Shown here piece by piece: positions 27,252-36,802 of a DNA stretch of 50,784 nucleotides; position 1 is the first letter of the stretch, and each line of letters opens with the position of its first letter. Origin of the DNA: Acidobacteriota bacterium (lineage in GTDB: Bacteria > Acidobacteriota > UBA6911 > RPQK01 > DATIPO01); assembly GCA_035471785.1 (NCBI GenBank), contig DATIPQ010000099.1, positions 1-50,784 of the forward strand. The letters are read 5' to 3'. Both the position numbers and the translations under genes were made by a program. The notes under the pieces were generated by a model, which made no database searches, was not told the origin of the DNA, and saw nothing but the letters and a program-made list of their open reading frames with translations.

Positions 27252-28153
27252 TGGCAGAGTTCATCGAGGCCTTCACGCGAATCGGATGGGTCGACGTCCT
27301 GGACGTCTTGGTGGCCGGCTTCCTGATCTATCAGGTGTTGCTGTTGATCCGCGGCACGCGCGGATGGCAGATGTCTCTGGGCGCCGCAGCTTTGCTCCTT
27401 TTCTACTATCTGACGCGGGCCCTCAACATGCAGACGGTGGGGCTCTTTCTCGACTACTTCATCACTTACTTCATCTTCGCCCTCATCGTCATCTTCCAGT
27501 CCGAGATCCGCCAGGGACTGATCCGTCTAGGACGGGGCAGTTTCCTCAAGCGCTTCTTCGAGAACGCACCGCCCATGCGCTACGACGAGGTCGTTCTGGC
27601 GGCCACTACTCTGTCCAGCCAGCGCATCGGCGGACTGGTCGTGATCGAGCGGGAGATCGGACTCAAGAACTACATCGAAAGCGGAATCCGCTTGGATGCC
27701 GCCCTCACCTATGACCTCCTGGTGACCATTTTCAATCCCAAGTCCCCTCTTCACGACGGGGCCGTGATTCTGAGCGGCGATCGCATCGCGGCTGCCGGCT
27801 GCTTTTTGCCGCTCACGCTCGATCCTTACTTGAGCAAGGAACTGGGGACCCGCCACCGGGCCGCCATCGGCATTTCGCGGGAGACCGATGCCGTGGCGGT
27901 GGTGGTATCCGAAGAGACCGGCAAGATCTCCCTGGTCGTCGATCGCGAGATGACGCGGGGACTCGACGGCCCCCGTCTGCTCAAGCTGCTGAAAAGGCAT
28001 CTGGAGCCTACCGTCAAGGAGGGCGGCACAGAGGAAACGGCTGAGAAGAAGCCTAAGGCCGAAAAGAAGATCAAGACTCAACCTAAAAGCAAGAAAGCCG
28101 CCAGGGCTCACGCCATGACGGAAGGCGGCGAAGCCCCCTCCTCTTCTTCCTGA
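27251..28153 (+). CDS. cdaA: Diadenylate cyclase (c-di-AMP synthase)
   Basis: A 300-residue membrane enzyme that condenses two ATP into c-di-AMP, a second messenger for potassium and osmotic balance and wall homeostasis. Three hydrophobic helices occupy residues 1-85. The DAC domain carries LHDGA (DGA at 169-171) and RHR (201-203), both intact, so it should be active. The tail is rich in Lys, Glu and Ala and likely disordered. ATG 27251 overlaps the folP stop (TGATG). cdaR and glmM follow, the conserved cdaA-cdaR-glmM module linking c-di-AMP to cell-wall precursor synthesis. Confidence 0.95.
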   Translation: MAEFIEAFTRIGWVDVLDVLVAGFLIYQVLLLIRGTRGWQMSLGAAALLLFYYLTRALNMQTVGLFLDYFITYFIFALIVIFQSEIRQGLIRLGRGSFLKRFFENAPPMRYDEVVLAATTLSSQRIGGLVVIEREIGLKNYIESGIRLDAALTYDLLVTIFNPKSPLHDGAVILSGDRIAAAGCFLPLTLDPYLSKELGTRHRAAIGISRETDAVAVVVSEETGKISLVVDREMTRGLDGPRLLKLLKRHLEPTVKEGGTEETAEKKPKAEKKIKTQPKSKKAARAHAMTEGGEAPSSSS

Positions 28154-28158
28154 ACCCC

Positions 28159-29079
28159 ATGATCAATTGGCGCGAATGGATTACCAATAACACCGGCCTC
28201 AAACTGCTGTCGCTGCTCTTGGCGGTCATGCTCTGGTTTCAGGTGGCCAGCCGCCAGATCGTGGAACGCGACATCAGCATGCCGGTGGAGTACGTCAACC
28301 TTCCCGACCACCTGGCCATCGCCAACGACCCGCCCCGCCGGGTCGACGTCAGGGTGCGTTCGCCGCGCAATTTGACGGGTGACGACCTCTCCTCGATGGT
28401 TATGAGCATCGATCTGCGCGATGCCGACGCCGGCCGGCGAACGGAGCGCATGCCGCCCGTGGTCAACAGGCCGCGGGACCTGCAGGTGCTGCAACTGAGC
28501 CGTCCCGCTCTGATCGAGATCATCATCGAGCCCAAAGTCGAACGCCTTTTGCCGGTAAACCCCCAGGTGGAGGGAAATCCGCCTGAGAACTACGAGAGGG
28601 TGGCAACTCTGGCCACACCGGCGCGGGCTACGGTGTCCGGTCCTCGCTCGGCGGTAGAAACCGTGGACGAGGTCAAGACCGTCCCCATCGATATCGACGG
28701 ACGCACTGAGAGCTTCCAGGTCCGCAGGGAGCTGGTGGTGGACCACGAGCGCGTGCGCGTGATCGAAGAATCGGCCCTGGTGCGCGTGCAGATCGAAGAG
28801 AAACGCAGACCCGTCACCCTCACCGGAATTCCGGTCGAGATCGTTCCCCCGGACACCAATGCCCGCCTGCGCAGCGGAACCGTCAGGGTGAGAGGCTCGG
28901 TGCCCATCTCCTTCCAGGGTGAAATCGATCCTTCCATTTTTCAGGCCGTGATCACCACCCGGAATATCGAACCCCGGAGGGCCTACCAGCAGGTGGTTCC
29001 CCGCGTGGTGGTTCCGGAACGCTACTCCATGTTGCGCATCGAGGAAGTCGATAGCGTCGAGGTGAGAAAGACCCAATGA
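28159..29079 (+). CDS. cdaR: YbbR-like domain protein, CdaA regulator
   Basis: A 306-residue protein with an N-terminal cytosolic stub, one membrane helix (KLLSLLLAVMLWFQVA, about residues 14-30) and an extracytoplasmic part made of beta-rich YbbR repeats, visible as recurring V-x-V-x-x-P segments such as YVNLPDHLAI and NPQVEGNPPENYE. In Firmicutes, CdaR binds CdaA and modulates c-di-AMP synthesis; the same role is inferred here from gene order. It begins five bases after cdaA, and its TGA overlaps the glmM ATG (ATGA). Confidence 0.88.
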   Translation: MINWREWITNNTGLKLLSLLLAVMLWFQVASRQIVERDISMPVEYVNLPDHLAIANDPPRRVDVRVRSPRNLTGDDLSSMVMSIDLRDADAGRRTERMPPVVNRPRDLQVLQLSRPALIEIIIEPKVERLLPVNPQVEGNPPENYERVATLATPARATVSGPRSAVETVDEVKTVPIDIDGRTESFQVRRELVVDHERVRVIEESALVRVQIEEKRRPVTLTGIPVEIVPPDTNARLRSGTVRVRGSVPISFQGEIDPSIFQAVITTRNIEPRRAYQQVVPRVVVPERYSMLRIEEVDSVEVRKTQ

Positions 29080-30458
29080 ATTCCCGCCCGATTCTGTTCG
29101 GCACCGACGGCATTCGTGCGCGGGCCGGACATCCCCCCTTGGACGGCAACACCCTCTCACGCCTGGGAGCCGCTGTCGGCACCCTCTTCGGCGGACGCAT
29201 TCTGATCGGACGCGACACCCGCGCCAGCGGGCCCTGGATTGAGAACATCCTGTGCCGGGCCCTGCGCTCCTCGGGAAGCCGGCCCAAGGCCCTGGGAGTG
29301 ATCAGCACTCCCGCCGTCTCCTACTTGACCCGAGAGGACTCGGAAGCCTCGGCGGGAGTCGTCATTTCCGCCTCCCACAACCCCTTCTACGACAACGGAC
29401 TCAAGATCTTCGGACCCGACGGCGAAAAGCTGCCCGACCACCGTCAACATGAGTTGGAAGCCGCCGTGGGGCGGCTGGAGGAGGTACCCGCCGGGCCCGG
29501 CTCGGCCATTCCGGAGCTGCAAGAGGACGGGCAGGAAGCCGATCTGAGCCGCCTGCTGACCTCCGACCAGCCCTCTCTGCGGCGCTACCTCGATTTTCTG
29601 GCCTCGGCCGCCGCCGGACACTCCTTGACAGGCCTCAAGATCGTCCTCGACTGTGCCAACGGCGCCGCCTATCGCAGCGCCCCCCGGCTGCTGACCGAGA
29701 TGGGAGCCGAGGTGGTGGCGCTGGGAGCCGATCCCGACGGGCGCAACATCAACAGCCGTTGCGGGGCGCTCCATCCCCAGGCCATGGCAGAGCGCGTCAG
29801 GCGGGAGGGCGCTCACATGGGCGCCGCTTTCGACGGCGATGCCGACCGCATCATCCTCAGCGACGAGACAGGCCGGCTGCTTGACGGCGACTACGTGCTG
29901 CTCATGCTGGCCCGCCAGATGGACGCTCAAGGACGCCTGCCCAAGCGCGCCATCGTCAGCACCGTCATGTCCAATCTGGGACTGGAAAAGGCCCTCTCCG
30001 ACAGCGGAATCCATCTGCTGCGCACCCCGGTGGGCGACCGCTTCGTGTGGGAGGCCATGAAGAAGGGGGGGCACCCCTTGGGCGGCGAGCAGTCGGGCCA
30101 CATCATCCTCAGCGAAATGCTACCCTCCGGAGACGGCCAGTTGATCGCCGTCAAGGTGGCGGCACTTTTGGCCTCCAGCGGCCGGCCCCTGTCGAAACTG
30201 GCCGAGTCGATGGTGCGCCACCCGCAGTTGCTGCTCAACGTGCCGGTGGCTTCCAAGCCGGAGTGGAAGGAGATCCCTTCACTCTCCAGGGAGGTCGAGC
30301 GGGTGGAGCGCGAACTGGACTCCCGCGGACGCGTGCTGGTGCGCTATTCGGGAACCGAGCCCAAGATCCGCATCATGCTGGAAGCAGAGCCAGGACTCGA
30401 TTTGGAGCCGCCGGCCCGCCGCTTGGCCGAGTGCTTCCGCCGTGAATTGGGAGGATGA
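29076..30458 (+). CDS. glmM: Phosphoglucosamine mutase
   Basis: A 460-residue alpha-D-phosphohexomutase that converts glucosamine-6-phosphate to glucosamine-1-phosphate on the way to UDP-GlcNAc, used for peptidoglycan and lipid A. FGTDGIRARAG opens the protein. SASHNPFYDNGLK contains the phosphoserine (Ser100), DGDADR is the metal-binding loop, GGEQSGHII the sugar-binding loop and RYSGTEPKIR the phosphate-binding loop. In Firmicutes GlmM binds and inhibits CdaA; here it is translationally coupled to cdaR, so the same partnership is plausible. Confidence 0.96.
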   Translation: MNSRPILFGTDGIRARAGHPPLDGNTLSRLGAAVGTLFGGRILIGRDTRASGPWIENILCRALRSSGSRPKALGVISTPAVSYLTREDSEASAGVVISASHNPFYDNGLKIFGPDGEKLPDHRQHELEAAVGRLEEVPAGPGSAIPELQEDGQEADLSRLLTSDQPSLRRYLDFLASAAAGHSLTGLKIVLDCANGAAYRSAPRLLTEMGAEVVALGADPDGRNINSRCGALHPQAMAERVRREGAHMGAAFDGDADRIILSDETGRLLDGDYVLLMLARQMDAQGRLPKRAIVSTVMSNLGLEKALSDSGIHLLRTPVGDRFVWEAMKKGGHPLGGEQSGHIILSEMLPSGDGQLIAVKVAALLASSGRPLSKLAESMVRHPQLLLNVPVASKPEWKEIPSLSREVERVERELDSRGRVLVRYSGTEPKIRIMLEAEPGLDLEPPARRLAECFRRELGG

Positions 30459-30953
30459 GTGCCCGCTCTGGAGGATAAGATCAAATCCCGTCAGGAAATG
30501 CTGGAGGTGCGCGATCGACTGCGCCGCAAGGGCCTCCGTCTGGTCTTCACCAACGGTTGCTTCGACCTTCTCCATCCCGGCCATGTGCGCTATCTGGAAC
30601 AGGCTCGCGCCTGCGGGGACGCTTTGCTGGTGGCCCTCAACTCCGACGCCTCGGTGCGCCGTCTCAAAGGGCCCTCGCGTCCCGTCCAGGACGAGCAGGC
30701 CAGAGCCCTGGTGATGGCCGCCTTGGCCTCGGTCGACTACGTGACCCATTTTCAGGAAGACACGCCCGCCCGCATCATCGACGAGTTGGTTCCCGACGTG
30801 CTTGTCAAGGGCGGCGACTGGCCCGTCGAGCAGATCGTGGGACGGAAGACCGTAGAAGAGGCCGGCGGACGAGTCCTCTCCATCGCCTTCCAGACGGGCC
30901 ACTCCACGTCCGGAATCATTGAACGGATTCAACATGGCTCAGGAAACCCCTAA
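30459..30953 (+). CDS. rfaE2: D-glycero-beta-D-manno-heptose 1-phosphate adenylyltransferase
   Basis: A 164-residue nucleotidyltransferase matching the C-terminal half of Hld[15 protein letters not shown] contains the HxGH nucleotide motif (residues 39-42). [17 protein letters not shown] and [16 protein letters not shown] are typical of the heptose enzyme. It makes ADP-heptose precursor for the LPS inner core, which supports a diderm envelope. It is a stand-alone adenylyltransferase, so the kinase (RfaE1) must be encoded elsewhere. The GTG start lies directly after the glmM stop, and the 3' end overlaps mfd by 20 bases. Confidence 0.92.
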   Translation: MPALEDKIKSRQEMLEVRDRLRRKGLRLVFTNGCFDLLHPGHVRYLEQARACGDALLVALNSDASVRRLKGPSRPVQDEQARALVMAALASVDYVTHFQEDTPARIIDELVPDVLVKGGDWPVEQIVGRKTVEEAGGRVLSIAFQTGHSTSGIIERIQHGSGNP

Positions 30954-33900
30954 AGCCTCAGCCGCTGCCGAGCGCAAGGGGGAGCATCCCCTGCTGCAGC
31001 GCCTGGCGTCCTCTTGCAGCCTGCGGGAGGGCGTGCTGGGAGGACTCCATCCGGCCGACACGGCGCTGCTGCTGGCCGCCCGCTTCCACTGCGGCAGCGG
31101 CAATCTGTTGTGGCTGTGCCGCGACAATGCCGAAGCCGAACGCCGGGCTCAGGACCTGCGTTTCTTTCTGCCCCGCGAATGGCGCTCCTCGGTCCTCACC
31201 CTGCCCGGCACGGAAGCCGATCCCTACCGCGGACTCTCGCCTCACCCCGACATCCTGGCCCGCCGCGCGCTGGCCCTTTGGAGGCTCACCCGCCTGCCCC
31301 GCGCGCTGGTCATCACCACTCCCGCCGCCCTCAGCTTGCGCCTGCCCTCGCGCGCCAATTTCCTCAGCCATTGCCTGCACCTCGAGGTGGGCGCCATGAT
31401 GCCGCGTCAACACCTGGTGGAGCGCCTGCGGGAGGTCGGCTACCTGCAGGAAGATCCCGTCAACGAGGAAGGCGAATTCTCGCTGCGCGGAGGCATCATC
31501 GACATCTACTCGCCCTCCGGACCCTATCCCGTCCGCATCGAGCTCTTCGGGGACGAGATCGAGTCCATCCGCCAGTTCGACCCGTCCACGCAGCGTTCGG
31601 TGGAACTGGTGCCCCAGTGCGAGGTCATCCCCATGCGGGAGATGCCCGTGACGGAAAGCGAAATCCGGCGCTGGCACCATGAGGCACCCGAGCATTGGAA
31701 CGAAGTGCGCTTTGCCGAAGCCCTGCGCGAGAAGCGCCAGTTCACGGCGGACGGCGAGTTGTTCAACGGCTTCGAGTCGCTCTTTCCGCTGGTGCTCGAA
31801 ACCGGGTCGCATCTCTTCGACTACCGTCCTCAGGAAGAAAACGCGTCCGACTGGCAATGGGTGATTTCGAGCCGCAGCCAGTTGATGGAGGATCTCGATC
31901 AGCGCTTCCGGCGCTTCCGCGACGATTTCCAGATCCGCTCCGAGGACGGTGATCTGGCCTTGCCGCCCGAGCGCCTCTTTTGGACCGAATCCTGGTGGAA
32001 AGAGCGCTTGCAGGCTCACGACACCTGGTCGGTCGATCCCCAGCCGGGCGAGCGAGAGGACTTCACCTTCGACTTCCAGAGGGAGCGCAAGTATCATGGC
32101 CGGCTGCCCGATCTGGTGCAGGACCTGGCCGGCTGGAAAGAGGCGGGCCAGCGCGCCCTCTTCGTCATGCACACCCCGGGCATGACCGAGCGCATGCAGG
32201 ACATCCTGCGCGAGTACGAAGTGGCGGCCGCCCAGGTTGAGGACTTTGAAGACCTGTCGGCCGATGTCAGCATTCTGCAAGGGCGCTTGTCGGAAGGCTT
32301 TCATTCCCCGTCGCTGGGACTTCACGTCCTCACCCAGCAGGACGTTTTCGAAGAAAGCAAGCTGCAGCGTCCGTCCCGCCCCCCCAAGCGCGACCTGAGC
32401 GGGACCTTCCTCTCCGACTTCCGCGACCTGCGGGAAGGCGATTACGTCGTCCACATCGATCACGGAATCGGTCAGTACCGGGGACTCAAGCAGATCGGCG
32501 TGGGAGACGACAGCAAGGAGTTCGCCGTCCTCACCTACTATGGCGGCGCCAAGCTCTATGTGCCCATCGACCGCCTCGACCTGGTGCAGAAGTACAGTTC
32601 GGCGGGAGACGCCAAGCCTTCCCTGGACCGCCTCGGCGGCGCTTCCTGGGAAAAGACCAAGAAGCGCATCAAGAAGTCGATGCGCGACATGGCCGACGAA
32701 CTGCTCAAGCTCTACGCCCAGCGGGCCGTCGTCAAAGGACACGCCTTCCCTCCCGACGACGAGATGATGCGCGAGTTCGAAGAGGCCTTCGAGTATACCG
32801 AGACCTCCGATCAAGCGGCCGCCATCCGCGACGTCAAGGCCGACATGGAAGCCGAGCGCCCCATGGACCGCCTGATTTGCGGAGACGTGGGCTACGGAAA
32901 GACCGAGGTGGCCATGCGGGCCGCCTTCAAGGCCGTGTCCGACGACAAGCAGGTGGCCGTGCTGGCTCCCACCACCGTGCTGGCCTTCCAGCACTTCAAC
33001 ACTTTCACCGAGCGCATGCAGGGCTTTCCCGTCACGCTAGAGATGATCAGCCGCTTCCGCGGGCGTAAAGAGCAGAGCGAAATCCTCAAGAAGGTGAAAG
33101 GGGGGACGGTTGACATTCTCATCGGCACCCACCGGCTGCTTTCCAAGGACGTCGCCTTCCAGCGTCTGGGTCTGGTGATCATCGATGAAGAGCAGCGTTT
33201 CGGCGTTTCCCACAAAGAAAAGCTCAAGAAGCTGAAAACCAAAGTCGACGTTCTCACCCTTTCCGCCACACCCATCCCGCGCACCCTCAACATGTCGCTG
33301 ATCGGGCTGCGCGATCTGTCCATCATCGAAACGCCTCCCCGCGACCGCCTCGCCATCCAAACCGTGGTGCTCAAGTTCTCGCGCCAGATCATCCAAAGCG
33401 CCATCGACCTGGAGCTTAAGCGCAAAGGGCAGGTCTTTTTTCTCCACAACAGCGTGGACACCATCCACTCCATCGCCCAGATGGTTCAGGACACCGTTCC
33501 AGATGCGCGGGTGGCCATAGCCCACGGGCAGATGCGGGAGGACCGTCTGGAAAAGGTGATGCTCGATTTCGTAGAGTATGAGTACGATGTGCTGGTCTGC
33601 ACCACCATCATCGAGAACGGACTCGACATTCCGCGCGCCAATACTCTGGTGGTCAACCGTGCAGACCGTTTCGGACTGGCCCAGCTTTACCAACTGCGGG
33701 GACGCGTGGGCCGTTCCAACCGGCGGGCCTATGCCTACCTGCTCATACCCACCGAAGAGGTGCTGAGCAACGACGCCCGCCGCCGCCTCAAGGCCATCCG
33801 CGAGTTCTCCGACCTGGGGGCGGGCTTCCGCATCGCCGCCCTCGATCTGGAGATCAGGGGAGCCGGCAACCTGCTGGGCGGTGAGCAGTCCGGACAGATC

Positions 33901-34422
33901 AACGCCGTAGGTTTCGAGCTCTACAGCAAACTGCTCGACCAGACCATACGCGAGCTCAAGGGCCAGCCGGTGGATGACGAGGTTCAGACTTCCATCGACC
34001 TGCGCCTCGACATCCAGATTCCAGACCACTACATCGACGATTCCAACCAGCGGCTGTGGCTTTACAAGCGCATCTCCAGCACGGCCGACGAGCAGGCCCT
34101 GGCCAGCCTCCGGGATGAGACCGTGGACCGCTACGGCAAACTTCCCCGCTCCCTCTCCAATCTCTTCCGTCAGGCCCGGCTGCGCTTCAAGGCGCGCCGC
34201 CTCAAGGTGCTCTCGATCGACCGCAAGGGAACGCGGCTGATGCTCAAGTTCCGACACGATACCCCCGTCCAGCCCCAGCAGGTCATCAAGCTGGTAGAGG
34301 CGGGAGAAGGCGTTTCCCTGACCCCGGAAGGGGTGGTGGTCTTGCAGGCCGACACCAGCCGGGTTTCGGAGATTTTCGACAATCTGCACGGCTTCCTCGA
34401 GGAATTGGCTGTGCTACAATGA
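30934..34422 (+). CDS. mfd: Transcription-repair coupling factor
   Basis: A 1162-residue DNA translocase that removes RNA polymerase stalled at lesions and recruits UvrA. The N-terminal UvrB-like region runs to about residue 350. The RNA-polymerase-interacting domain (about 490-560) includes [16 protein letters not shown]. Motor domains follow with [11 protein letters not shown] (from about 651) and DEEQRFGV (about 750), then [24 protein letters not shown] and QLRGRVGRS. The C-terminal TRCF domain is complete, with [18 protein letters not shown] 30934 is preferred to TTG 30919. An internal extended -10 near its 3' end probably serves the next gene. Confidence 0.97.
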   Translation: MAQETPKASAAAERKGEHPLLQRLASSCSLREGVLGGLHPADTALLLAARFHCGSGNLLWLCRDNAEAERRAQDLRFFLPREWRSSVLTLPGTEADPYRGLSPHPDILARRALALWRLTRLPRALVITTPAALSLRLPSRANFLSHCLHLEVGAMMPRQHLVERLREVGYLQEDPVNEEGEFSLRGGIIDIYSPSGPYPVRIELFGDEIESIRQFDPSTQRSVELVPQCEVIPMREMPVTESEIRRWHHEAPEHWNEVRFAEALREKRQFTADGELFNGFESLFPLVLETGSHLFDYRPQEENASDWQWVISSRSQLMEDLDQRFRRFRDDFQIRSEDGDLALPPERLFWTESWWKERLQAHDTWSVDPQPGEREDFTFDFQRERKYHGRLPDLVQDLAGWKEAGQRALFVMHTPGMTERMQDILREYEVAAAQVEDFEDLSADVSILQGRLSEGFHSPSLGLHVLTQQDVFEESKLQRPSRPPKRDLSGTFLSDFRDLREGDYVVHIDHGIGQYRGLKQIGVGDDSKEFAVLTYYGGAKLYVPIDRLDLVQKYSSAGDAKPSLDRLGGASWEKTKKRIKKSMRDMADELLKLYAQRAVVKGHAFPPDDEMMREFEEAFEYTETSDQAAAIRDVKADMEAERPMDRLICGDVGYGKTEVAMRAAFKAVSDDKQVAVLAPTTVLAFQHFNTFTERMQGFPVTLEMISRFRGRKEQSEILKKVKGGTVDILIGTHRLLSKDVAFQRLGLVIIDEEQRFGVSHKEKLKKLKTKVDVLTLSATPIPRTLNMSLIGLRDLSIIETPPRDRLAIQTVVLKFSRQIIQSAIDLELKRKGQVFFLHNSVDTIHSIAQMVQDTVPDARVAIAHGQMREDRLEKVMLDFVEYEYDVLVCTTIIENGLDIPRANTLVVNRADRFGLAQLYQLRGRVGRSNRRAYAYLLIPTEEVLSNDARRRLKAIREFSDLGAGFRIAALDLEIRGAGNLLGGEQSGQINAVGFELYSKLLDQTIRELKGQPVDDEVQTSIDLRLDIQIPDHYIDDSNQRLWLYKRISSTADEQALASLRDETVDRYGKLPRSLSNLFRQARLRFKARRLKVLSIDRKGTRLMLKFRHDTPVQPQQVIKLVEAGEGVSLTPEGVVVLQADTSRVSEIFDNLHGFLEELAVLQ
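34412..34420 (+). promoter_or_regulatory. Extended -10 promoter before the PPIase pair
   Basis: TGCTACAAT is one base from the TGCTATAAT found before ftsH and the beta-oxidation operon. It lies inside the last codons of mfd, 68 bases before the lipoprotein PPIase ATG. TTCCTC 16 bp upstream is a weak -35. Confidence 0.45.
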
Positions 34423-34488
34423 AAGGCTTTGCGGAGGGCTGTTGCCGAAGGACTTTCGGCAGCCGGCGCCGGAAGAGGAAGTCACTGC

Positions 34489-35457
34489 ATGAGAGACCGC
34501 CCGCTTCGGATCCCGTTTCTACGATCTGCGGCCGCGTTGTGCCTGGTTGTGCTGCTGGCGTCCTCTTGCCGCCTCAAGAGTTCCGAGCAAGCGGTCGACG
34601 GAGGTCAGCAAAAGGACCGGATTGCGCTGGCGGAAGTCAACGGTCAGGTCATTTCACGCAGCGAGTTCGAGGCGTTCGTACGCCTCAACGGCGGGCTCGA
34701 CCTGGCCGCTCTCGATTCCGGCGAGCGCATCGACATGTTCCACAACATGCTCACGGATTACCTCATCAGCCGTCGCGCCGATGCAGAAGATGTTTCCCTC
34801 AGCGAGGCCGATTTGGAAAACGCCGTGCAGGAGTGGATGCCCCAGGCTGAGGACCGCGTTGCGGCTCAATCCCTCATCCAGCGCTTCCTCCGGGGCCAGA
34901 AGCTGTTGCGTGATCAGGTTTACGCGGGGATCGAGGTTACGCCCCAAGAGACCCGCAACTACTACAACCGCAATTACAGTTCCTTCGAAGCCGGCGACCG
35001 CATTCATCTGCTGGAGATCCTGGTTTCCGACCGGCCCCAGGCGGTGCGCCTGAAGAACGAGCTGGAGGCCGGCGACATGAGGGCCTTCAGAGAAGCCGCC
35101 CAACTCTACTCGCAAGGCGCATCAGCCGCTTCCGGAGGCGATTTGGGATTGGTGGAGAAGGGTTCGCTCCCGGCCCCCTTCGAAGAGGTGGTCTTCAGGC
35201 TGAAGCCGGGCGAGATCAGTGATATCTTCACCTCTGGACACGGTTTCCATCTCTTCATGGTGGAAGAGACGATCCCGCGCCACCAGCAGAAATACTACGA
35301 GGTCCAGAAAGAAATCTACGTCAGGCTGCTGGCCGAAAAGGAACGGCGCGCGCTGGACGAGTTTTTGAAACAATTGATCCGCGATGCATCCATATCGATA
35401 TACGACGAGGAACTGCGGTCGGAGTGGAGGAAGCGATATGCTGAAACGCGAAGCTGA
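34489..35457 (+). CDS. Parvulin-type peptidyl-prolyl isomerase lipoprotein (SurA/PrsA-like)
   Basis: A 322-residue exported chaperone. The basic start and hydrophobic stretch end at a lipobox-like LLASSC (Cys near residue 25), so it is probably a lipoprotein. A SurA-type N-terminal helical region (EVNGQVISRSEFEAFV) is followed by a parvulin rotamase domain, HLLEILVSDRPQAVR to KPGEISDIFTSGHGFHLFMV, and a C-terminal helix. It should help fold outer-membrane or periplasmic proteins. ATG 34489 has GGAAGAGGAAG upstream; the longer frame from 34429 would place extra residues before the signal peptide. Its 3' end overlaps the next PPIase gene by 20 bases. Confidence 0.88.
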   Translation: MRDRPLRIPFLRSAAALCLVVLLASSCRLKSSEQAVDGGQQKDRIALAEVNGQVISRSEFEAFVRLNGGLDLAALDSGERIDMFHNMLTDYLISRRADAEDVSLSEADLENAVQEWMPQAEDRVAAQSLIQRFLRGQKLLRDQVYAGIEVTPQETRNYYNRNYSSFEAGDRIHLLEILVSDRPQAVRLKNELEAGDMRAFREAAQLYSQGASAASGGDLGLVEKGSLPAPFEEVVFRLKPGEISDIFTSGHGFHLFMVEETIPRHQQKYYEVQKEIYVRLLAEKERRALDEFLKQLIRDASISIYDEELRSEWRKRYAETRS

Positions 35458-36520
35458 CGGCCCGGCGGGCCGATTTGCGCCGGCCCTGAGAGTCTTGACG
35501 GCGATCCTGTTGTTGGCGGGGAGCCTTGCGGCCCAGGAAGGACAGACCAACGGAGGAGCCGATAGCGCCGGCGACACCGTCATTATCGACGAGATCGTGG
35601 CCAAGGTGAATTCCGACATCATCACCAAGACCGACCTGGATGCCGAGATCAACCGCATTCGCGTCAGCGTCATGGGCGCCAACGCCAGCGATCCCGAAAA
35701 AGGCCGGCAGATGTTCCAGGAGCAGCGTCCCAATATCCTGCGCAACATGATCATCTCCCGCCTCATGTACCAGCGGGCCGAAGAATACGGAATGCTGGCC
35801 CCGATGGAGCAGGATGTGGATGCCTACATCAAGCGGGAGATCATGGACCCCAACGGCATCCCGTCCATCGACGTTCTCAAGCAGGTTTTGGAGCAGCAGG
35901 GAACGACTTACGAGGACTTCCGCAAGGGTATTGAAGACCAGTATGTCCAGTCGCGCATCAACAACGCCTTCGTCTTCAGCAAGGTCACCATTCTCAGCGA
36001 CGAAATCGAAGCCTTCTACCAGGAGAACATAGAGCGCTTTACCGAACCCGCTACGGTGGAGTTGGCCGAGATCATCCTGGAAAGCGAGGGCAAAGACGCC
36101 TCCAAGGTGCGGGATCTGGCCGAAGACATCGTGGCCCGGCTGGAAGCCGGCGAGGCCTTCCAGGAACTGGCCCGAGAGTACTCGGACAACACCGCCACCG
36201 CCAGCCAAGGCGGACGCAGCGGCACCTTTACCCGCGACCAGTTGTCAGACGCCTTGCAGGGGCCGGCCTTCGACCTCGAAGTGGGATCTTCCAGCGGCGT
36301 TATCGAGACCGCCTTCGGATTCGCCATCATCAAGGTCCTGGCCCGGACGCCCGCCACGCCTGTTCCCCTGGAAGAGGTCAGGCCCCAGGTCGTGGAGTAC
36401 CTGCGCAACCAGAAAGCTCAGCCCTACCTGGAGCAGTTTCTCGATCAATTGCGCGACGAGAGCTACGTCTACGTGGCTCCCAAGTACCAAGAACAGTTCA
36501 ATCTGGAAGAAATCCTGTAG
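35438..36520 (+). CDS. surA: Periplasmic SurA-like peptidyl-prolyl isomerase
   Basis: A 360-residue secreted chaperone with a signal peptide ending near LAAQEG. The N-terminal chaperone core starts IIDEIVAKVNSDIITKTDLD, the usual SurA opening. A single parvulin domain (about residues 200-310) runs from TVELAEIILESEG through GGRSGTFTRDQLSDAL to SGVIETAFGFAIIKVL. Escherichia coli SurA has two parvulin domains; this one has one. Paired with the lipoprotein PPIase upstream, it suggests two cooperating outer-membrane assembly chaperones. ATG 35438 has GGAGG seven bases upstream. The TAG stop codon forms the left edge of a MITE-like element. Confidence 0.88.
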   Translation: MLKREADGPAGRFAPALRVLTAILLLAGSLAAQEGQTNGGADSAGDTVIIDEIVAKVNSDIITKTDLDAEINRIRVSVMGANASDPEKGRQMFQEQRPNILRNMIISRLMYQRAEEYGMLAPMEQDVDAYIKREIMDPNGIPSIDVLKQVLEQQGTTYEDFRKGIEDQYVQSRINNAFVFSKVTILSDEIEAFYQENIERFTEPATVELAEIILESEGKDASKVRDLAEDIVARLEAGEAFQELAREYSDNTATASQGGRSGTFTRDQLSDALQGPAFDLEVGSSSGVIETAFGFAIIKVLARTPATPVPLEEVRPQVVEYLRNQKAQPYLEQFLDQLRDESYVYVAPKYQEQFNLEEIL

Positions 36521-36772
36521 TGCTGCCGGTCATAAGTTCTGAGCCAGGGACCGCCGTTTTTTGTCTGAAAGGGACAGATTCGCCAGCCCAGCGACTGTGT
36601 TAGAAGTCAAGTCCGGGCTCGCTGAAGGCGAGCGATTCGCCAGCCCAGGGTCAGCCCCGGCGAGCGAAGGCGAGACGGCGGCGCCACCCTGGGTTTCAGA
36701 AGGCAAAGGTCCGAACGCTGAAGGCGTGGGATAACGCGACAGGGTGGCTCAAAACTTCTGACTACTGCACTA
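36518..36772. mobile_element. MITE-like element with terminal inverted repeats
   Basis: A 255-bp non-coding segment. The left end (36518-36546) and the reverse complement of the right end (36745-36772) share TAGTGC, then GTCA, AAGTT and TGAGCCA in order, an imperfect 28-bp inverted repeat. A TA at each border fits a TA target duplication, as in the IS630/Tc1-mariner group. Inside are a hairpin GCTCGC/GCGAGC (36617-36633), an inverted pair CCCAGGGT/ACCCTGGG (36644-36651, 36686-36693) and a 15-bp direct repeat GATTCGCCAGCCCAG (36577, 36634). No transposase is encoded. It could instead be a conserved intergenic structural repeat. Confidence 0.6.
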
Positions 36773-36802
36773 GATGGCAGGCTGACAGGCTATCCTGGAA
36801 GT

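Noticed and set aside
30958-32994. A 678-codon minus-strand open frame inside mfd
   Set aside because: Antisense shadow of a well-conserved Mfd protein; the translation shows no recognisable domain.
36521-36802. Possible CRISPR or tRNA in the region after surA
   Set aside because: There are only two copies of a 15-bp direct repeat with no regular spacers, and no cloverleaf or TTCGAATC-type arm. Inverted termini fit a MITE-like element better.
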